A DNA stretch of 64,000 nucleotides, taken from JACVRX01 sp046726315. GTDB lineage: Bacteria > Actinomycetota > Actinomycetes > Jiangellales > Jiangellaceae. The stretch is from NCBI GenBank assembly GCA_046726315.1, contig JBKPAG010000019.1:1-64000 (forward strand), given 5' to 3'. The notes below the pieces were generated by a model. That model ran no database searches, was not told the origin of the DNA, and saw only the letters and a list, made by a program, of their open reading frames with translations. The position numbers and the translations under genes are program-made. Shown one piece after another: positions 8,640-17,749 of this stretch. Each line of letters begins with the position of its first letter. The first letter of the stretch is position 1.

Positions 8640-8905
8640 TTACTTCACCGCGCCGCGGGTCACTCCGCCGATGACCCATCGCTGCGCGACGATATAAACG
8701 ATCAACAGCGGAGTCAGGGCCATCAGGTAGGAGGCGAATGCCAAGCTGAAGTCCGTGGTGAACTGGGACTGGAAGACGTACTGGACCAGCGGCAGGGTGA
8801 AGCTGTCCCGGTCAGACAACATCACCAAGGGCAGCATGAAGTCGTTCCACACCCATACGGTCATGATGATGCCGACCGTGGCGTTGATGGGCGTCAGGAC
8901 CGTGC
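8640..8905 (-). pseudogene. Carbohydrate ABC-transporter permease (MalG family), 3' fragment
   Basis: About the last 85 codons of a sugar-type inner-membrane permease. VLTPINATVGIIMTVWVWND, PLVQYVFQSQFTTDF and LTPLLIVYIVAQRWVIGGVT are the EAA-loop-proximal and C-terminal segments of MalG-like proteins, ending TRGAVK. The homology stops abruptly near 8905, where the sequence changes to an unrelated reading frame on the other strand. The first two thirds are absent and no binding protein or partner permease is nearby, so this is a leftover. Confidence 0.75.
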
Positions 8906-8952
8906 ACTTCCGCATCGACTCGGGCTACGAGCGGATCGTCATCGACTCGTAA
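8905..8952 (+). pseudogene. Unidentified 3' gene tail abutting the permease fragment
   Basis: Plus-strand reading VHFRIDSGYERIVIDS followed by TAA (8950-8952) looks like the end of a real protein (regular codon use, sensible composition), but I cannot name the family. It begins exactly where the permease homology ends, so the two are probably joined by a deletion. Low confidence because it is only about 16 codons. Confidence 0.3.
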
Positions 8953-9012
8953 GACCGGCACCAAACGGAGTGCGCGAGGATGAGTCACTCCCTCAGCGAA
9001 TGAGAAGGCACC

Positions 9013-9618
9013 GTGAGATACCGCCCACTCATCCTGTTCGTGGTCGCCATGTGCGTGGCGGTGGGTTGCGGGGAGACCGCCGACCCGGTGGTCGGCTCGG
9101 CGCCATCGACCGGTAGCACCAGCACGACCAGTCCCGAGGCAACGTCGGACAAGCCGTCGGCGACGGTCGGGTCCGAACCCACGTCCGCGCGTCCCGTGCC
9201 CGCCGTGCCGGAGATACTCGACTTCACCGCCCCGACCGTCGACAACGGGGCGTTCGACGGTGCCAGCCTCGCCGGCGAACCGGCCATCTTCTGGTTCTGG
9301 GCGCCGTGGTGCCCCGTGTGCAAGCAAGGCGCCGCTGATGTCACCGCTGCGGCCGCAGAACTCGGCGACGATGTCACTGTCGTCGGAGTCGCCGGCCTCT
9401 CCGGCAGCACCAGTGACATGCAACAGTTCGTCGAGGACACCGACAGCGGTTCCATCCAGCACATCGCGGATACCGACGGGGCGGTCTTCACTCGGTTCGA
9501 AGTGGCCCAGCAGGACACCTTCGCGTTCGTCGACGCGAACGGGGCGGTCGAGCTCGTCGACGGGTACAGCAGTGACCCCGACCTCGTGGGCCTCGCGCGC
9601 GAGCAGTTCGGATTGTGA
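9013..9618 (+). CDS. Thioredoxin-like lipoprotein (TlpA/MPT53-type)
   Basis: A 201-residue exported thiol-redox protein. It has a signal peptide with lipobox VGCG (Cys about 20), a low-complexity Ser/Thr/Pro linker, then a thioredoxin fold with active site FWAPWCPVCK. It ends FAFVDANGAVELVDGYSSDP. It would reduce or oxidise disulfides outside the membrane, drawing electrons from the CcdA protein encoded next, whose GTG overlaps its stop by 4 bp (GTGA). The GTG start at 9013 gives a complete signal peptide. Confidence 0.9.
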   Translation: MRYRPLILFVVAMCVAVGCGETADPVVGSAPSTGSTSTTSPEATSDKPSATVGSEPTSARPVPAVPEILDFTAPTVDNGAFDGASLAGEPAIFWFWAPWCPVCKQGAADVTAAAAELGDDVTVVGVAGLSGSTSDMQQFVEDTDSGSIQHIADTDGAVFTRFEVAQQDTFAFVDANGAVELVDGYSSDPDLVGLAREQFGL

Positions 9619-10457
9619 TTGACACCCTGCTGCTCGCCTTGACTGCCGGCATGGTCGCGGCGTTCAACCCGTGTGGATTCGCGCTGCTTCCCGCCTACCT
9701 CGCGCTGCTGATCAGCCAGGATGCGGCGGCCAACCCAGTCCGGCGGGCGCTCGGTGTCACGGCATCGATGACCGCAGGGTTCGTCGCAGTCTTCGGTGCC
9801 TTCGGCCTGGTCGTGGTTCCGCTCGCAATCTCGCTCGGCACCTACCTGTCCTGGGCGACGGTCGTCGTCGGTATCGGTCTTGTTGGGCTGGGAGCTTGGC
9901 TGCTCAGCGGCCACGAGCTGGTTGTGCGGCTGCCGCGCATCGCGGGCCGGGCACCCACGGAAGGTGACACGTCGATGGTGCTCTACGGGGTGGCTTACGC
10001 GGTTGCGTCGCTCTCGTGCACCATCGCACCGTTCCTTGCGGTGACCACCAGCACGTTCCGAGCCGAGAGTGTGCCAGCGGGGGTAGCCGTCTTCGTCGCT
10101 TATGCCGTTGGCATGGGCATGGTCGTGGGCGTCCTCGCCATCGCTGTCGCGCTCGCCCGAGACAGCCTGGTCCGACGACTACGCGGCGTCATGCCGTACG
10201 TCAACCGGATCAGTGGGGCGCTGCTCGTGCTGGCCGGGCTCTATATCGCCTACTACGGCGGGTACGAGATTCGACTGGCAAGCGGCGAGATCACCGACGA
10301 CCCGGTCATCGCGGCAGCGACGACTGTGCAGAGCGCCGTCGTGCGCTTCATCACCGACGCGGGACCCTGGCTGATCGGAGCGGCTCTGGTCGCGCTTGTT
10401 GTGGTGCCGATAGTGGTTCGCCGGGTCCGGCGGCAGCGTCCGGCGGACCCGGCGTGA
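9615..10457 (+). CDS. ccdA: Cytochrome c biogenesis protein CcdA
   Basis: A 280-residue integral membrane protein with about six to seven helices that moves reducing equivalents across the membrane. The redox cysteines are in the expected places: FNPCGFALLPAYLALL in helix 1 and ASLSCTIAPFLAV in helix 4. It is translationally coupled to the TlpA-like lipoprotein (GTGA overlap), so it most likely feeds electrons to that protein rather than to a full cytochrome c system, of which no other part is nearby. Confidence 0.93.
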   Translation: MIDTLLLALTAGMVAAFNPCGFALLPAYLALLISQDAAANPVRRALGVTASMTAGFVAVFGAFGLVVVPLAISLGTYLSWATVVVGIGLVGLGAWLLSGHELVVRLPRIAGRAPTEGDTSMVLYGVAYAVASLSCTIAPFLAVTTSTFRAESVPAGVAVFVAYAVGMGMVVGVLAIAVALARDSLVRRLRGVMPYVNRISGALLVLAGLYIAYYGGYEIRLASGEITDDPVIAAATTVQSAVVRFITDAGPWLIGAALVALVVVPIVVRRVRRQRPADPA

Positions 10458-10464
10458 CTGGCCG

Positions 10465-10668
10465 TCAGAGCGGCCGGACGTTCTCCGCCTGTGGACCCTT
10501 CTGACCCTGGACGATCTCGAACTCGACGCGCTGGTTCTCATCGAGCGAGCGGTAGCCCTCCGACGTGATCGCCGAGTAGTGCACGAACACGTCCGGCTCG
10601 CCGCTGTCCTGGGCGATGAAGCCGTAGCCCTTCTCGTTGTTGAACCACTTGACGGTTCCCTGTGCCAT
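10465..10668 (-). CDS. Cold-shock domain protein (CspA family)
   Basis: A 67-residue single OB-fold protein with both RNA-binding motifs, KGYGFIAQD (RNP1) and VFVHYSAI (RNP2), and the family start MAQGTVKWFNNEKG. It acts as an RNA chaperone. The frame is open upstream to 10869 but the family start is ATG 10668. The leader has a strong hairpin about 90-120 nt upstream. It converges with ccdA, with only 7 bp between them. Confidence 0.95.
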   Translation of the reverse strand: MAQGTVKWFNNEKGYGFIAQDSGEPDVFVHYSAITSEGYRSLDENQRVEFEIVQGQKGPQAENVRPL

Positions 10669-10758
10669 GTGCGATGTCCTCCGGACGTCGTGGGACCCGC
10701 TCCGTGCGGATCCACCGGCTGCTGCGGCCGAGATCCCGTCCGAACCGTTTGTACGACA

Positions 10759-10791
10759 AACGCCCGCGAGCGTGGGGCGTCCGCGGGCGTT
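10759..10791 (-). promoter_or_regulatory. Perfect hairpin in the cold-shock gene leader
   Basis: A perfect 10-bp inverted repeat, aacgcccgcg (10759-10768) and cgcgggcgtt (10782-10791), with a 13-nt GC-rich loop. It lies 91-123 nt upstream of the csp start. It may be a structured cold-shock leader or a terminator for transcription arriving from ung. Confidence 0.4.
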
Positions 10792-10953
10792 CGAGAACGT
10801 GCGTGGAACTGCAACTGCAACAACTACCCGGAGCGTATCAGGGTCGGCGCAAGCGCCGCATCCCTTCATAGTGGTGTCGTGGCACGCTCAACCGCTGCGC
10901 GGCTGCGAGTTCTGCGTCGAACGCGGCGATCTTGAGCGTGCCGCCTCCCGGAA

Positions 10954-11631
10954 CTAGGGCAGCTTCCAGTCAACCGGCTCAGCACCCTGGCCGACCAGAA
11001 GTTGGTTCGCGCGGCTGAATGGTCGGGAGCCGAAAAAGCCGTTGTGTGCCGACATCGGGCTGGGATGCGCCGACTCGATGCACGGCACTGCGGCGAGCAG
11101 CGGTCGCAGGTTTCGGGCATCCCTGCCCCATAGGATCGTCACCAGCGGGGTACCTCGCGCTGCCAGACCGCGGATCGCCTGCTCGGTGACCTCCTCCCAG
11201 CCCTTACCGCGGTGTGCTGCTGGCCGATGCGGAGTAACCGTCAACGCCCGGTTGAGCAGGAGTACGCCGTGTTCAGCCCACGGAGAAAGGTCACCGGTGC
11301 TCGGCTCGGGATGGCCGAGGTCGTCTACGTACTCGCGGAAGATGTTGACCAAGCTCCCCGGCAGGGGCCGCACGTGCGGCGCCACCGAGAAGCTGAGCCC
11401 GACCGCGTGACCCGGCGTCGGGTACGGGTCCTGGCCGACGATCAGCACCCGCACGTCGTCAAAGGGCTGCGTAAAGGCCCGCAGCACATTCGGTCCGGCT
11501 GGCAAGTATGACCGGCCCGCCGCAAGCTCGGACCGGAGGAAGTCCCCCATTGCGGCAATCCGGTCCGCGACCGGCTCGAGGACGTCAGCCCAGCCGGGGT
11601 CGACGAGCTCGCGCAGTGGCCGCCCCGGCAT
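10954..11631 (-). CDS. ung: Uracil-DNA glycosylase (family 1)
   Basis: A 225-residue base-excision repair enzyme that removes uracil from DNA. The water-activating loop GQDPYPTPGHAVGLSFSV (catalytic Asp about 68) and the minor-groove loop HPSPMSAHNGFFGSRPFSRA (catalytic His) are intact. Length is normal for the family. It stands alone between csp and the kinase gene, with its own upstream gap of about 500 bp. Confidence 0.96.
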   Translation of the reverse strand: MPGRPLRELVDPGWADVLEPVADRIAAMGDFLRSELAAGRSYLPAGPNVLRAFTQPFDDVRVLIVGQDPYPTPGHAVGLSFSVAPHVRPLPGSLVNIFREYVDDLGHPEPSTGDLSPWAEHGVLLLNRALTVTPHRPAAHRGKGWEEVTEQAIRGLAARGTPLVTILWGRDARNLRPLLAAVPCIESAHPSPMSAHNGFFGSRPFSRANQLLVGQGAEPVDWKLP

Positions 11632-11783
11632 GCCGCCACACCCTAGTGCTTCGGGCGTGTGTTCAGGTCGTCACCGTCAGGGACAACGCTGCGGAGGGAA
11701 GAAGGCGCGCAGCCGCCTGACGACCGCAGGAGGCGCTGGCGCTCGTTGACGGAGCCGCGGGCGAGAGATGAGAGGCGGACAGA

Positions 11784-12005
11784 TCACAGATCGGGCGTTG
11801 GCGGGATGACCGGACCTGGACCGGGGCCAGGCGTTGGCGGCAGCGGACCGGGTTCCGGGGTCGGGGCTGGCGGCACCGGCGGATCCGGTGCCGGCCCGGG
11901 AGGCATCGGTTCGGGGGGGCCGGGCTGCGGGTTGGGATCAGGCGAAGGCGGCCGTGGTTCCTCGGGTGGCAGCGGGGGCAACGGCGGTTCTGGTGTGGTC
12001 GACAT
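11784..12005 (-). CDS. Proline-rich small protein (possible)
   Basis: A 73-residue reading frame, roughly half proline (EPPLPPLPPEEPRPP, PGPGPGPVIPP), with no signal peptide or hydrophobic segment. It lies in the 495-bp gap between ung and the kinase gene. The plus strand in the same place reads as a Gly-rich frame joined to the kinase, so one of the two is an artefact. The kinase has a clear later start, which leaves this frame free. The ATG has a weak gggaag 11 nt upstream. No function can be assigned. Confidence 0.35.
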   Translation of the reverse strand: MSTTPEPPLPPLPPEEPRPPSPDPNPQPGPPEPMPPGPAPDPPVPPAPTPEPGPLPPTPGPGPGPVIPPTPDL

Positions 12006-12126
12006 GCCGGTTCACTTCCCGCTCTTCGACCGAGCAAACGCCGGTGGTCGGCGCTGTGCGCTGGGCCCGACCGCATTGCAGGCGGTCTCTGGTGTACAGC
12101 GTCGCCCGGCGGGTTACCGTCGTCCG

Positions 12127-13710
12127 GTGAGCGCACCGACGACCGAGCCGCAGCGACTCGGGCCCTACCGCCTCTTGGAGCGGATCGGCGAGGGCGGTAT
12201 GGGTGTCGTCCACCTCGCAGTCACGCCGACCGGCACCCTGGTGGCCGTCAAGGCGCTCCGCCCGTGGCTCGTAGGAGGGCACGACGGCCGGACCCGGTTC
12301 GGGCGCGAGGTCGCGGCACTACGTCGGGTCCGTGGGCCGGGGATAGCGGAGGTGATCGATGCCGATGTGGAGAGCGACCCGCCTTACGTGGTGACGCGGT
12401 ACGTTCGCGGACCATCACTGGACCGGGCGGTGGCCGACCATGGGCCGCTTCGATTCCCGGCCCTGGGCCGGCTCTCGGCCGGTCTCGCCCAGGCGCTCGC
12501 GAGCGTGCATGAGGTCGGCGTCGTCCACCGCGACGTCAAGCCGGGGAATGTCGTCCTGGCCGACGGTGGACCTGTTCTCATCGACTTCGGCCTCGCGCGC
12601 GCAGTCGACGAGACCAGGCTCACGGCGACCGGGCTGGTGATCGGAACCCCTGGCTACCTCGCCCCTGAAACGATCGACGGAGCGTCGGCGACGGCCGCGA
12701 CCGACGTGCACGGGTGGGCTGCCACTGTCGCGTTCGCGGCTACCGGTCGGCCGCCGTTCGGGACGGGCCCGACTGCGGCGGTGCTCGACCGGATCCGTCG
12801 TGGAGACCACGACCTCGCCGGGGTGCCAGCGGAGCTCGCCGCCATCCTGCATCGAGCGCTGGCGGTCGAACCGGAGCGACGGCCGACCGTCGAGGAGTTG
12901 TGCATGCGACTGGTCGGTGCCGGAGGCGACGTGACCGCCGTCGTTTTACCGGCGACCCCGACCGCGGCGGTTTCTCGCTCGGCTCCGCCAACCCGCGTGG
13001 ACCTGCGGCCGGTCCCCACGGCAGGGGTTCAACCGGTCCGTGCGGTGCCAGTCCAGCGCCAGGACGCGGCACCCATCGCCGTGGCGAAACCCTCATCTGC
13101 CACGGCCGCCCGGTTTGAGGAACCGATTCCGCCGGGCCGAACCCGGGTCGTGCAGACCTGGCCTGCCCGCGCAGCCGTGGTCGTTATGGGTTTGGCCATC
13201 CTCATGACGATCGGTCTAGCGCCGTACCTCGGCGCGTTCGTACTGTTCCTCGTCATCCTGGCCGCGCGAGCAACGTGGCGAACGAGGTGGCGTCTCTACG
13301 AGCGCCGCGCTACCCGCGGGCCCCGACGCAACGACCAATGGCTCAACGCGATCGGCACACCATGGGACCTGCTCGTGGTCACCCTGCCGGCAGTGGCGCA
13401 ATGTGCCTGGGTCTGCCTCGCCGGTTATACCGCCGGTGCAGCCGTCGCAGCCGGTGATCCGAATGACATCCGTGGCCCGTATGTGGTCGGTGGCGCCGTC
13501 ATGTTGCTGTTGCTGTGGTTCGGGCCGGGAACGGCTCGCTTTCGTTACGGCGTGCATGTGCTGACGGCACCAATCGACCGCAATCGCAGCTGGGCCTGGA
13601 CGGTCGCGGGCGTATTCCTCGCGTTGACCTGGGCGCTCTTGCTCGTGTGGGACAGCTACGGCACCTCGTGGGCGCCTGGGGTCGGCCCGCCCGATCTGCT
13701 TGGAATGTGA
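12127..13710 (+). CDS. Membrane Ser/Thr protein kinase (PknB-type)
   Basis: A 527-residue protein. The kinase domain (residues about 13-280) has the glycine loop GEGGMGVVHLA, ATP-binding Lys42, catalytic HRDVKPGNVVL (Asp136) and DFGLA; the APE-equivalent is APETIDG. A Pro/Ala-rich linker follows to about 340, and the C-terminal third has at least four hydrophobic spans (for example VVVMGLAILMTIGLAPYLGA) with a cytoplasmic basic loop, instead of the usual extracellular PASTA sensor. GTG 12127 gives the standard N-terminus; the frame extends upstream as Gly-rich sequence that is unlikely to be coding. The target is unknown. Confidence 0.9.
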   Translation: MSAPTTEPQRLGPYRLLERIGEGGMGVVHLAVTPTGTLVAVKALRPWLVGGHDGRTRFGREVAALRRVRGPGIAEVIDADVESDPPYVVTRYVRGPSLDRAVADHGPLRFPALGRLSAGLAQALASVHEVGVVHRDVKPGNVVLADGGPVLIDFGLARAVDETRLTATGLVIGTPGYLAPETIDGASATAATDVHGWAATVAFAATGRPPFGTGPTAAVLDRIRRGDHDLAGVPAELAAILHRALAVEPERRPTVEELCMRLVGAGGDVTAVVLPATPTAAVSRSAPPTRVDLRPVPTAGVQPVRAVPVQRQDAAPIAVAKPSSATAARFEEPIPPGRTRVVQTWPARAAVVVMGLAILMTIGLAPYLGAFVLFLVILAARATWRTRWRLYERRATRGPRRNDQWLNAIGTPWDLLVVTLPAVAQCAWVCLAGYTAGAAVAAGDPNDIRGPYVVGGAVMLLLLWFGPGTARFRYGVHVLTAPIDRNRSWAWTVAGVFLALTWALLLVWDSYGTSWAPGVGPPDLLGM

Positions 13711-13823
13711 CCACCGCCGACTTCGGACCGTCCGGCGCACGCCGCCGAACCGCCGCCCAATGCGGCCGCTCCTGGATACTGCATCCGCTGATCGGCGTGT
13801 AACCCATCCGATAGTTTGCTGGC

Positions 13824-15452
13824 GTGTCCGGCGAGCGTTCCGAGCCCGTCGAACCCGACGTCGACGTACTGGTCGTGGGCGCCGGTCCTACCGGCCTCAC
13901 ACTCGCCGCACAACTAGCGCAGTACGGAACCCGGTTCCGGCTCGTCGATCGCCAGCTCGACCGCGTCCGTGAGTCGCGTGCGCTCGCTGTACAGCCGCGA
14001 ACGCTGGAAGTCCTCGCCAATCTGGGCGTCAGCGACGAGCTGGTCGAGAGTGGCAACCGCGCCTTGCGCCTGCAGATCCATTTCGGCAGTCAGGTCGTAC
14101 CCGTGCGGTTGTTCGACATCGGCATCGACGACACCGCCTATCCGTACCTGCTCTTCATCTCCCAGGCCGAGACGGAACGGATCCTCGCCGAGCATCTCCG
14201 CATGGATGGAGCTAGGTGCGAGCGCAATGTGGAGCTGGTCGCCCTGAGCCAGTCCGATGACGTTGTGACCTGTCGGCTGCGCCATCCCGACCACAGACTC
14301 GAGGTCGTGCAGGCCAGATACGTCGTCGGCTGCGACGGAGCGCACAGCACGGTTCGCGAACAGGAGCGGATTCCGTTCATCGGGAGCGCATACCCGCAGA
14401 CATTCGTCCTGGCGGACCTGGAGGCCGATGGCCTGGAGCCCGGCGCGGCGCACGCGTTCGTCTCCTCGCAGGGAATACTGCTTTTCTTCCCGCTCGGCGT
14501 GCCGGCGACCTGGCGGATGCTGGCCATGCGACGCCGCGCGGACAACCCACCAGTCGGGCAGCCGGTCACCCTCGAGGAGGTGCAGGCGTTGGCCAACGCC
14601 TACACGACGCCTGCCGTACGGTTGCGCGACCCGGTGTGGATGACCAATTTTCGACTGCACAACCGCGGCGCGGCGCACTATCGAGCCAGGCGGGTGTTCC
14701 TTGCTGGGGATGCCGCCCACATTCACAGCCCGGCGGGGGCCCAAGGCATGAATACCGGCATCCAGGATGCGGTCAATCTCGGCTGGAAGCTGGCGCTGGT
14801 TGGCGCGGGGATCGCGGATCCCGCGCTGTTGGACAGCTACGAACCCGAGCGGGCACCGGTGGGCCGCATGGTCCTTCGTTTCACCGACCGTGCGTTCACG
14901 ATCGCCACGTCCCGAAACCCGGTCCTTCGTTTCGCCCGGGCTCAGTTCGTCCCGCGGCTCGCCCCGCTCGCCCTTCGGGTCAAGCCGGGGCGGGCGTATG
15001 GGTTCCGCACGGTGTCTCAGCTCGCCATCCGCTATCGGAACAGCCCATTGTCGGTGGAAGGAACGAACGCGCCGCGCCGTGGCCCCCGAGCCGGCGACCG
15101 CCTTCCGGACGCGCCGATCACCTACGACGGCCGGTCCGGCACGCTGCAGCGGGCGCTCGCTGCGACCGGCTTTCACCTGCTGCTGTGCGGACCTGTGGCG
15201 TTCTGGTCATCGGCCGCGACCGCCCGACTTGCCGACCGATACGCCGGACTGGTGACAGTGCATCGCCTCACCAGGGACGTCGGTTCGGGCACGTTGCATG
15301 ACGACACCGGTGCTGCGATGCGCCGCCTTGGCATAGATGACAGTCAACCTGCCCACTTCCTGGTGCGGCCCGACGGCTATCTCGCTTACCGCGGTGGTAA
15401 AGACACGACCGGGCTCGTCGCCTATCTCGACGCTTGGCTACCCAGGCGGTAA
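13824..15452 (+). CDS. FAD-dependent aromatic monooxygenase (PheA/TfdB family)
   Basis: A 542-residue flavoprotein hydroxylase: dinucleotide fold VLVVGAGPTGLTLAAQLAQ near the N-terminus, the DG motif GCDGAHSTVR, the GD motif FLAGDAAHIHSPAGAQGMN, and a C-terminal thioredoxin-like domain from about 430. Relatives add hydroxyl groups to phenols or polyketide aromatics using NAD(P)H and O2. No ring-cleavage or polyketide genes are nearby, so the substrate is unknown. The GTG start is at 13824. It may be co-transcribed with the kinase, 113 bp upstream. Confidence 0.9.
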   Translation: MSGERSEPVEPDVDVLVVGAGPTGLTLAAQLAQYGTRFRLVDRQLDRVRESRALAVQPRTLEVLANLGVSDELVESGNRALRLQIHFGSQVVPVRLFDIGIDDTAYPYLLFISQAETERILAEHLRMDGARCERNVELVALSQSDDVVTCRLRHPDHRLEVVQARYVVGCDGAHSTVREQERIPFIGSAYPQTFVLADLEADGLEPGAAHAFVSSQGILLFFPLGVPATWRMLAMRRRADNPPVGQPVTLEEVQALANAYTTPAVRLRDPVWMTNFRLHNRGAAHYRARRVFLAGDAAHIHSPAGAQGMNTGIQDAVNLGWKLALVGAGIADPALLDSYEPERAPVGRMVLRFTDRAFTIATSRNPVLRFARAQFVPRLAPLALRVKPGRAYGFRTVSQLAIRYRNSPLSVEGTNAPRRGPRAGDRLPDAPITYDGRSGTLQRALAATGFHLLLCGPVAFWSSAATARLADRYAGLVTVHRLTRDVGSGTLHDDTGAAMRRLGIDDSQPAHFLVRPDGYLAYRGGKDTTGLVAYLDAWLPRR

Positions 15453-15675
15453 TTGCCTCGGGCGCGCGGCAGGCTGCCCATACTTGCAGCGAATCGTGGT
15501 ATCACCCGACGCTGCGGGCGCTTTACTTAGATGGTCGCGTCCGCCCAAGGCGTCAGCGTCGGACGATTGCTGCGTGGAGGGGGTGCCCGGTGGGGCCTAG
15601 GGTATTGGGTTTGCCGCCAGCCTCTCTTCGCATCGGCATTCTCATGCGGGATCACCAGTCTCGGGGTCGGGCAAA

Positions 15676-16808
15676 TGACTGACTCCGCTGGCCTCCTTCG
15701 GGCCGAGTCTTCATCAGCTACCGGCGGGAGGAGACGGCCTACCCGGTGGGCTGGTTGTACGACCGGATGGCTGACCGCTACCGCGGCGGCCAGTGGCTGA
15801 CCATCGCCGATGCGGAGGCCGGCGCCGCCTGGACGACCCCGATTGACTTCGTGCGACTGGAGATCGAGGCCGCCCTGACGCGCAACGTCCGGGTCATCCC
15901 GATCCTGGTCGACGGGGCCACGATGCCTCACGCCGATGAGCTGCCGGCCAGTCTGGCCGGGCTGGTCCGCCGGCAGGCCTTCGAACTCAGCCCGGCCCGG
16001 TTCGACTTCGACCCCAACCGGCTGCTCAAGGTACTCGACACGATCCTCGCCGAGGTGCGGACCACGCACGACGATGCGGCCGCGGCGTCGACGCTGGAGG
16101 CGAACGCACCGGACCAGAACGCGACGCACATAACTCAGGCGCAAGCGCCCGGCAGCGACGCCTCAACCGCCCAGTCCGAGACGCTGGTCGAGCCGTACGA
16201 CGACCCTGAGTACACCGCGGCGCTGGCCGCTTACTTCACTGAGCGGTGGGACACGGCCGTCGACCTCCTGACCCGGGTTTTGGACCGGTATCCCCACCAT
16301 CCGCAGACCGCTGAACGTCTCGCGGAGGCCCAGCGGCAACAGCGGTTGGCCGGCTGGGACGCCGCCTCCCGCCAGGCCGCCGAACAGGGGCGCTGTGCGG
16401 AGGCCGTTGACGCTCTTGAACACATCTCCTCGACGTCCCCATGGGGCGTCGACATGGCTAGTGCCCCTTTCCGGCGTCGTCGGTGCGGTGGCCCTTCTTA
16501 TCCACCATATGCAGCTCGCAAACACCGGCAGCTTCACCTGGTTGGGCTTGTGGTCCTTGGCTCCCGCTGAATTCCTGACGGTGACGGCGATTGTCGTACC
16601 GGTATGCGCAGCGATGGCGGTGCCACGGCGGTTCGGCGTCTCTCTGCTCGCGGGTTGGATCGGCGCCGCAGCGTTCGTCGTCCTCTACTATCTCGTCGCC
16701 CAGGGTGACTGGTATATCGGCGGTCCGATCGTCGTGTTTAGCTTCACGCTTCTCGGGCTCGCGGTCGTCGCCGCACCCTTTGCACGCGCCGCGCAGCCTG
16801 ACAAATAG
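15676..16808 (+). pseudogene. TIR-domain protein with helical repeats and C-terminal membrane region, broken
   Basis: Pieces in at least three frames form one gene. ATG 15676 reads MTDSAGLLRA; after a shift near 15706, RVFISYRREETAYPVGWLYD is a TIR-domain start. About 45 residues of the TIR core are then missing before QWLTIADAEAG and DFVRLEIEAALTRNVRVIPI, the TIR C-terminal half. A TPR-like helical segment follows (AALAAYFTERWDTAVDLLTR). Near 16460 the frame changes again into a four-helix membrane segment (FTWLGLWSLAPAEFLTVTAI) that stops at 16808. The frameshifts and the lost TIR core make it non-functional as an NADase or signalling protein. Confidence 0.75.
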
Positions 16809-16816
16809 GCCACCCG

Positions 16817-17620
16817 TCACGGCGCAGTCGCCGTAGCGGCGATCACCTCACTGTGGTCGAAGAAATCTTCCGCGGCCAGGTTGTCGAGCCGGGATCGCAC
16901 CCGGCGCAGGAAGTCAGTCCGGGTGGGGGGACTCATGCCGGCGAGGCGCCTGCCCGCCACGCCAAGGGCTGTGTGTCGCGCGATGAACTCCTGTGGGCTT
17001 GGTCGGTGCGACCAGGGCACGATCTCGGCCCGAATTTCGTCGTATCCAGCGTTGCCGAGCTGGGCTCGCAGCTTGTCGGGGGTGTCCATGAGGTCGTGCC
17101 GGGCGATGAGGGGTTCTGCCTGCGGGGCGCCATGTCGGTCGAGCTCGTCGTTCCAGATATCCAACGCGGGAACGACCGCGTTCTCCCCCCACGTGGTCAG
17201 GCCGATCGCGCCGCCGCGGCGCAGCACGCGTCGGACATCGCGCAGCGCCGCCTCGGGTTGCGACACGTGGAACAGCATGAACGCCATCACGACCACGTCG
17301 AACACGGCCGCCGCGAACGGTAGCTGCGCCGCATCAGCGACGATACGGTCGTATCGCGCCGGTGCACGGCGCACCATGCCCTCGGCCCGGTCGGCGGCTA
17401 CGACCATCGCCGATGGTGCACCAAGGCGTAGCGAAGGCAGCAGGGTTCCGACGCCGGTTCCGAGATCGAGCACGCGACCAGCTGCCCGGAGCGGCAGGCG
17501 ATCGAGTAGTCCGACGGCGGCAGGGTGCAACGCAGCCGCCCACTGCCGCTCGTACACTTCCGCGGTCGAGGAGTAGTAGGCCGTCAACGCCCCGACGGCG
17601 CTGACAGGGTGTGGCGTCAT
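16817..17620 (-). CDS. SAM-dependent methyltransferase, class I
   Basis: About 267 residues with a Rossmann methyltransferase core: motif I VLDLGTGVGTLLPSLRLG, a following acidic residue VVAADRAEGM, motif II IVADAAQLPF, and motif IV VVMAFMLFHV. The C-terminal region is specific to this protein and gives no clue to the acceptor. ATG 17620 (MTPHPVSAVGALTAYYSS) is preferred; the frame is open to 17707. The nearest neighbours, a broken TIR gene and mtnA on the other strand, give no functional context. Confidence 0.85.
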   Translation of the reverse strand: MTPHPVSAVGALTAYYSSTAEVYERQWAAALHPAAVGLLDRLPLRAAGRVLDLGTGVGTLLPSLRLGAPSAMVVAADRAEGMVRRAPARYDRIVADAAQLPFAAAVFDVVVMAFMLFHVSQPEAALRDVRRVLRRGGAIGLTTWGENAVVPALDIWNDELDRHGAPQAEPLIARHDLMDTPDKLRAQLGNAGYDEIRAEIVPWSHRPSPQEFIARHTALGVAGRRLAGMSPPTRTDFLRRVRSRLDNLAAEDFFDHSEVIAATATAP

Positions 17621-17749
17621 CGTGGTCGCCACGAGCACACGACAGTCATGACGGTAGGACGCCTCCCCGGAACGTCTTGTTGCGTCTTTAACTCCTGATG
17701 CAAGCACGCCGGCCAGGCCGATCGACAGCTACCGGTTAGGTTCATAGAT

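Noticed and set aside
13914..15176. A 420-residue minus-strand open frame
   Set aside because: It is antisense to the flavin monooxygenase, whose motifs are unambiguous.
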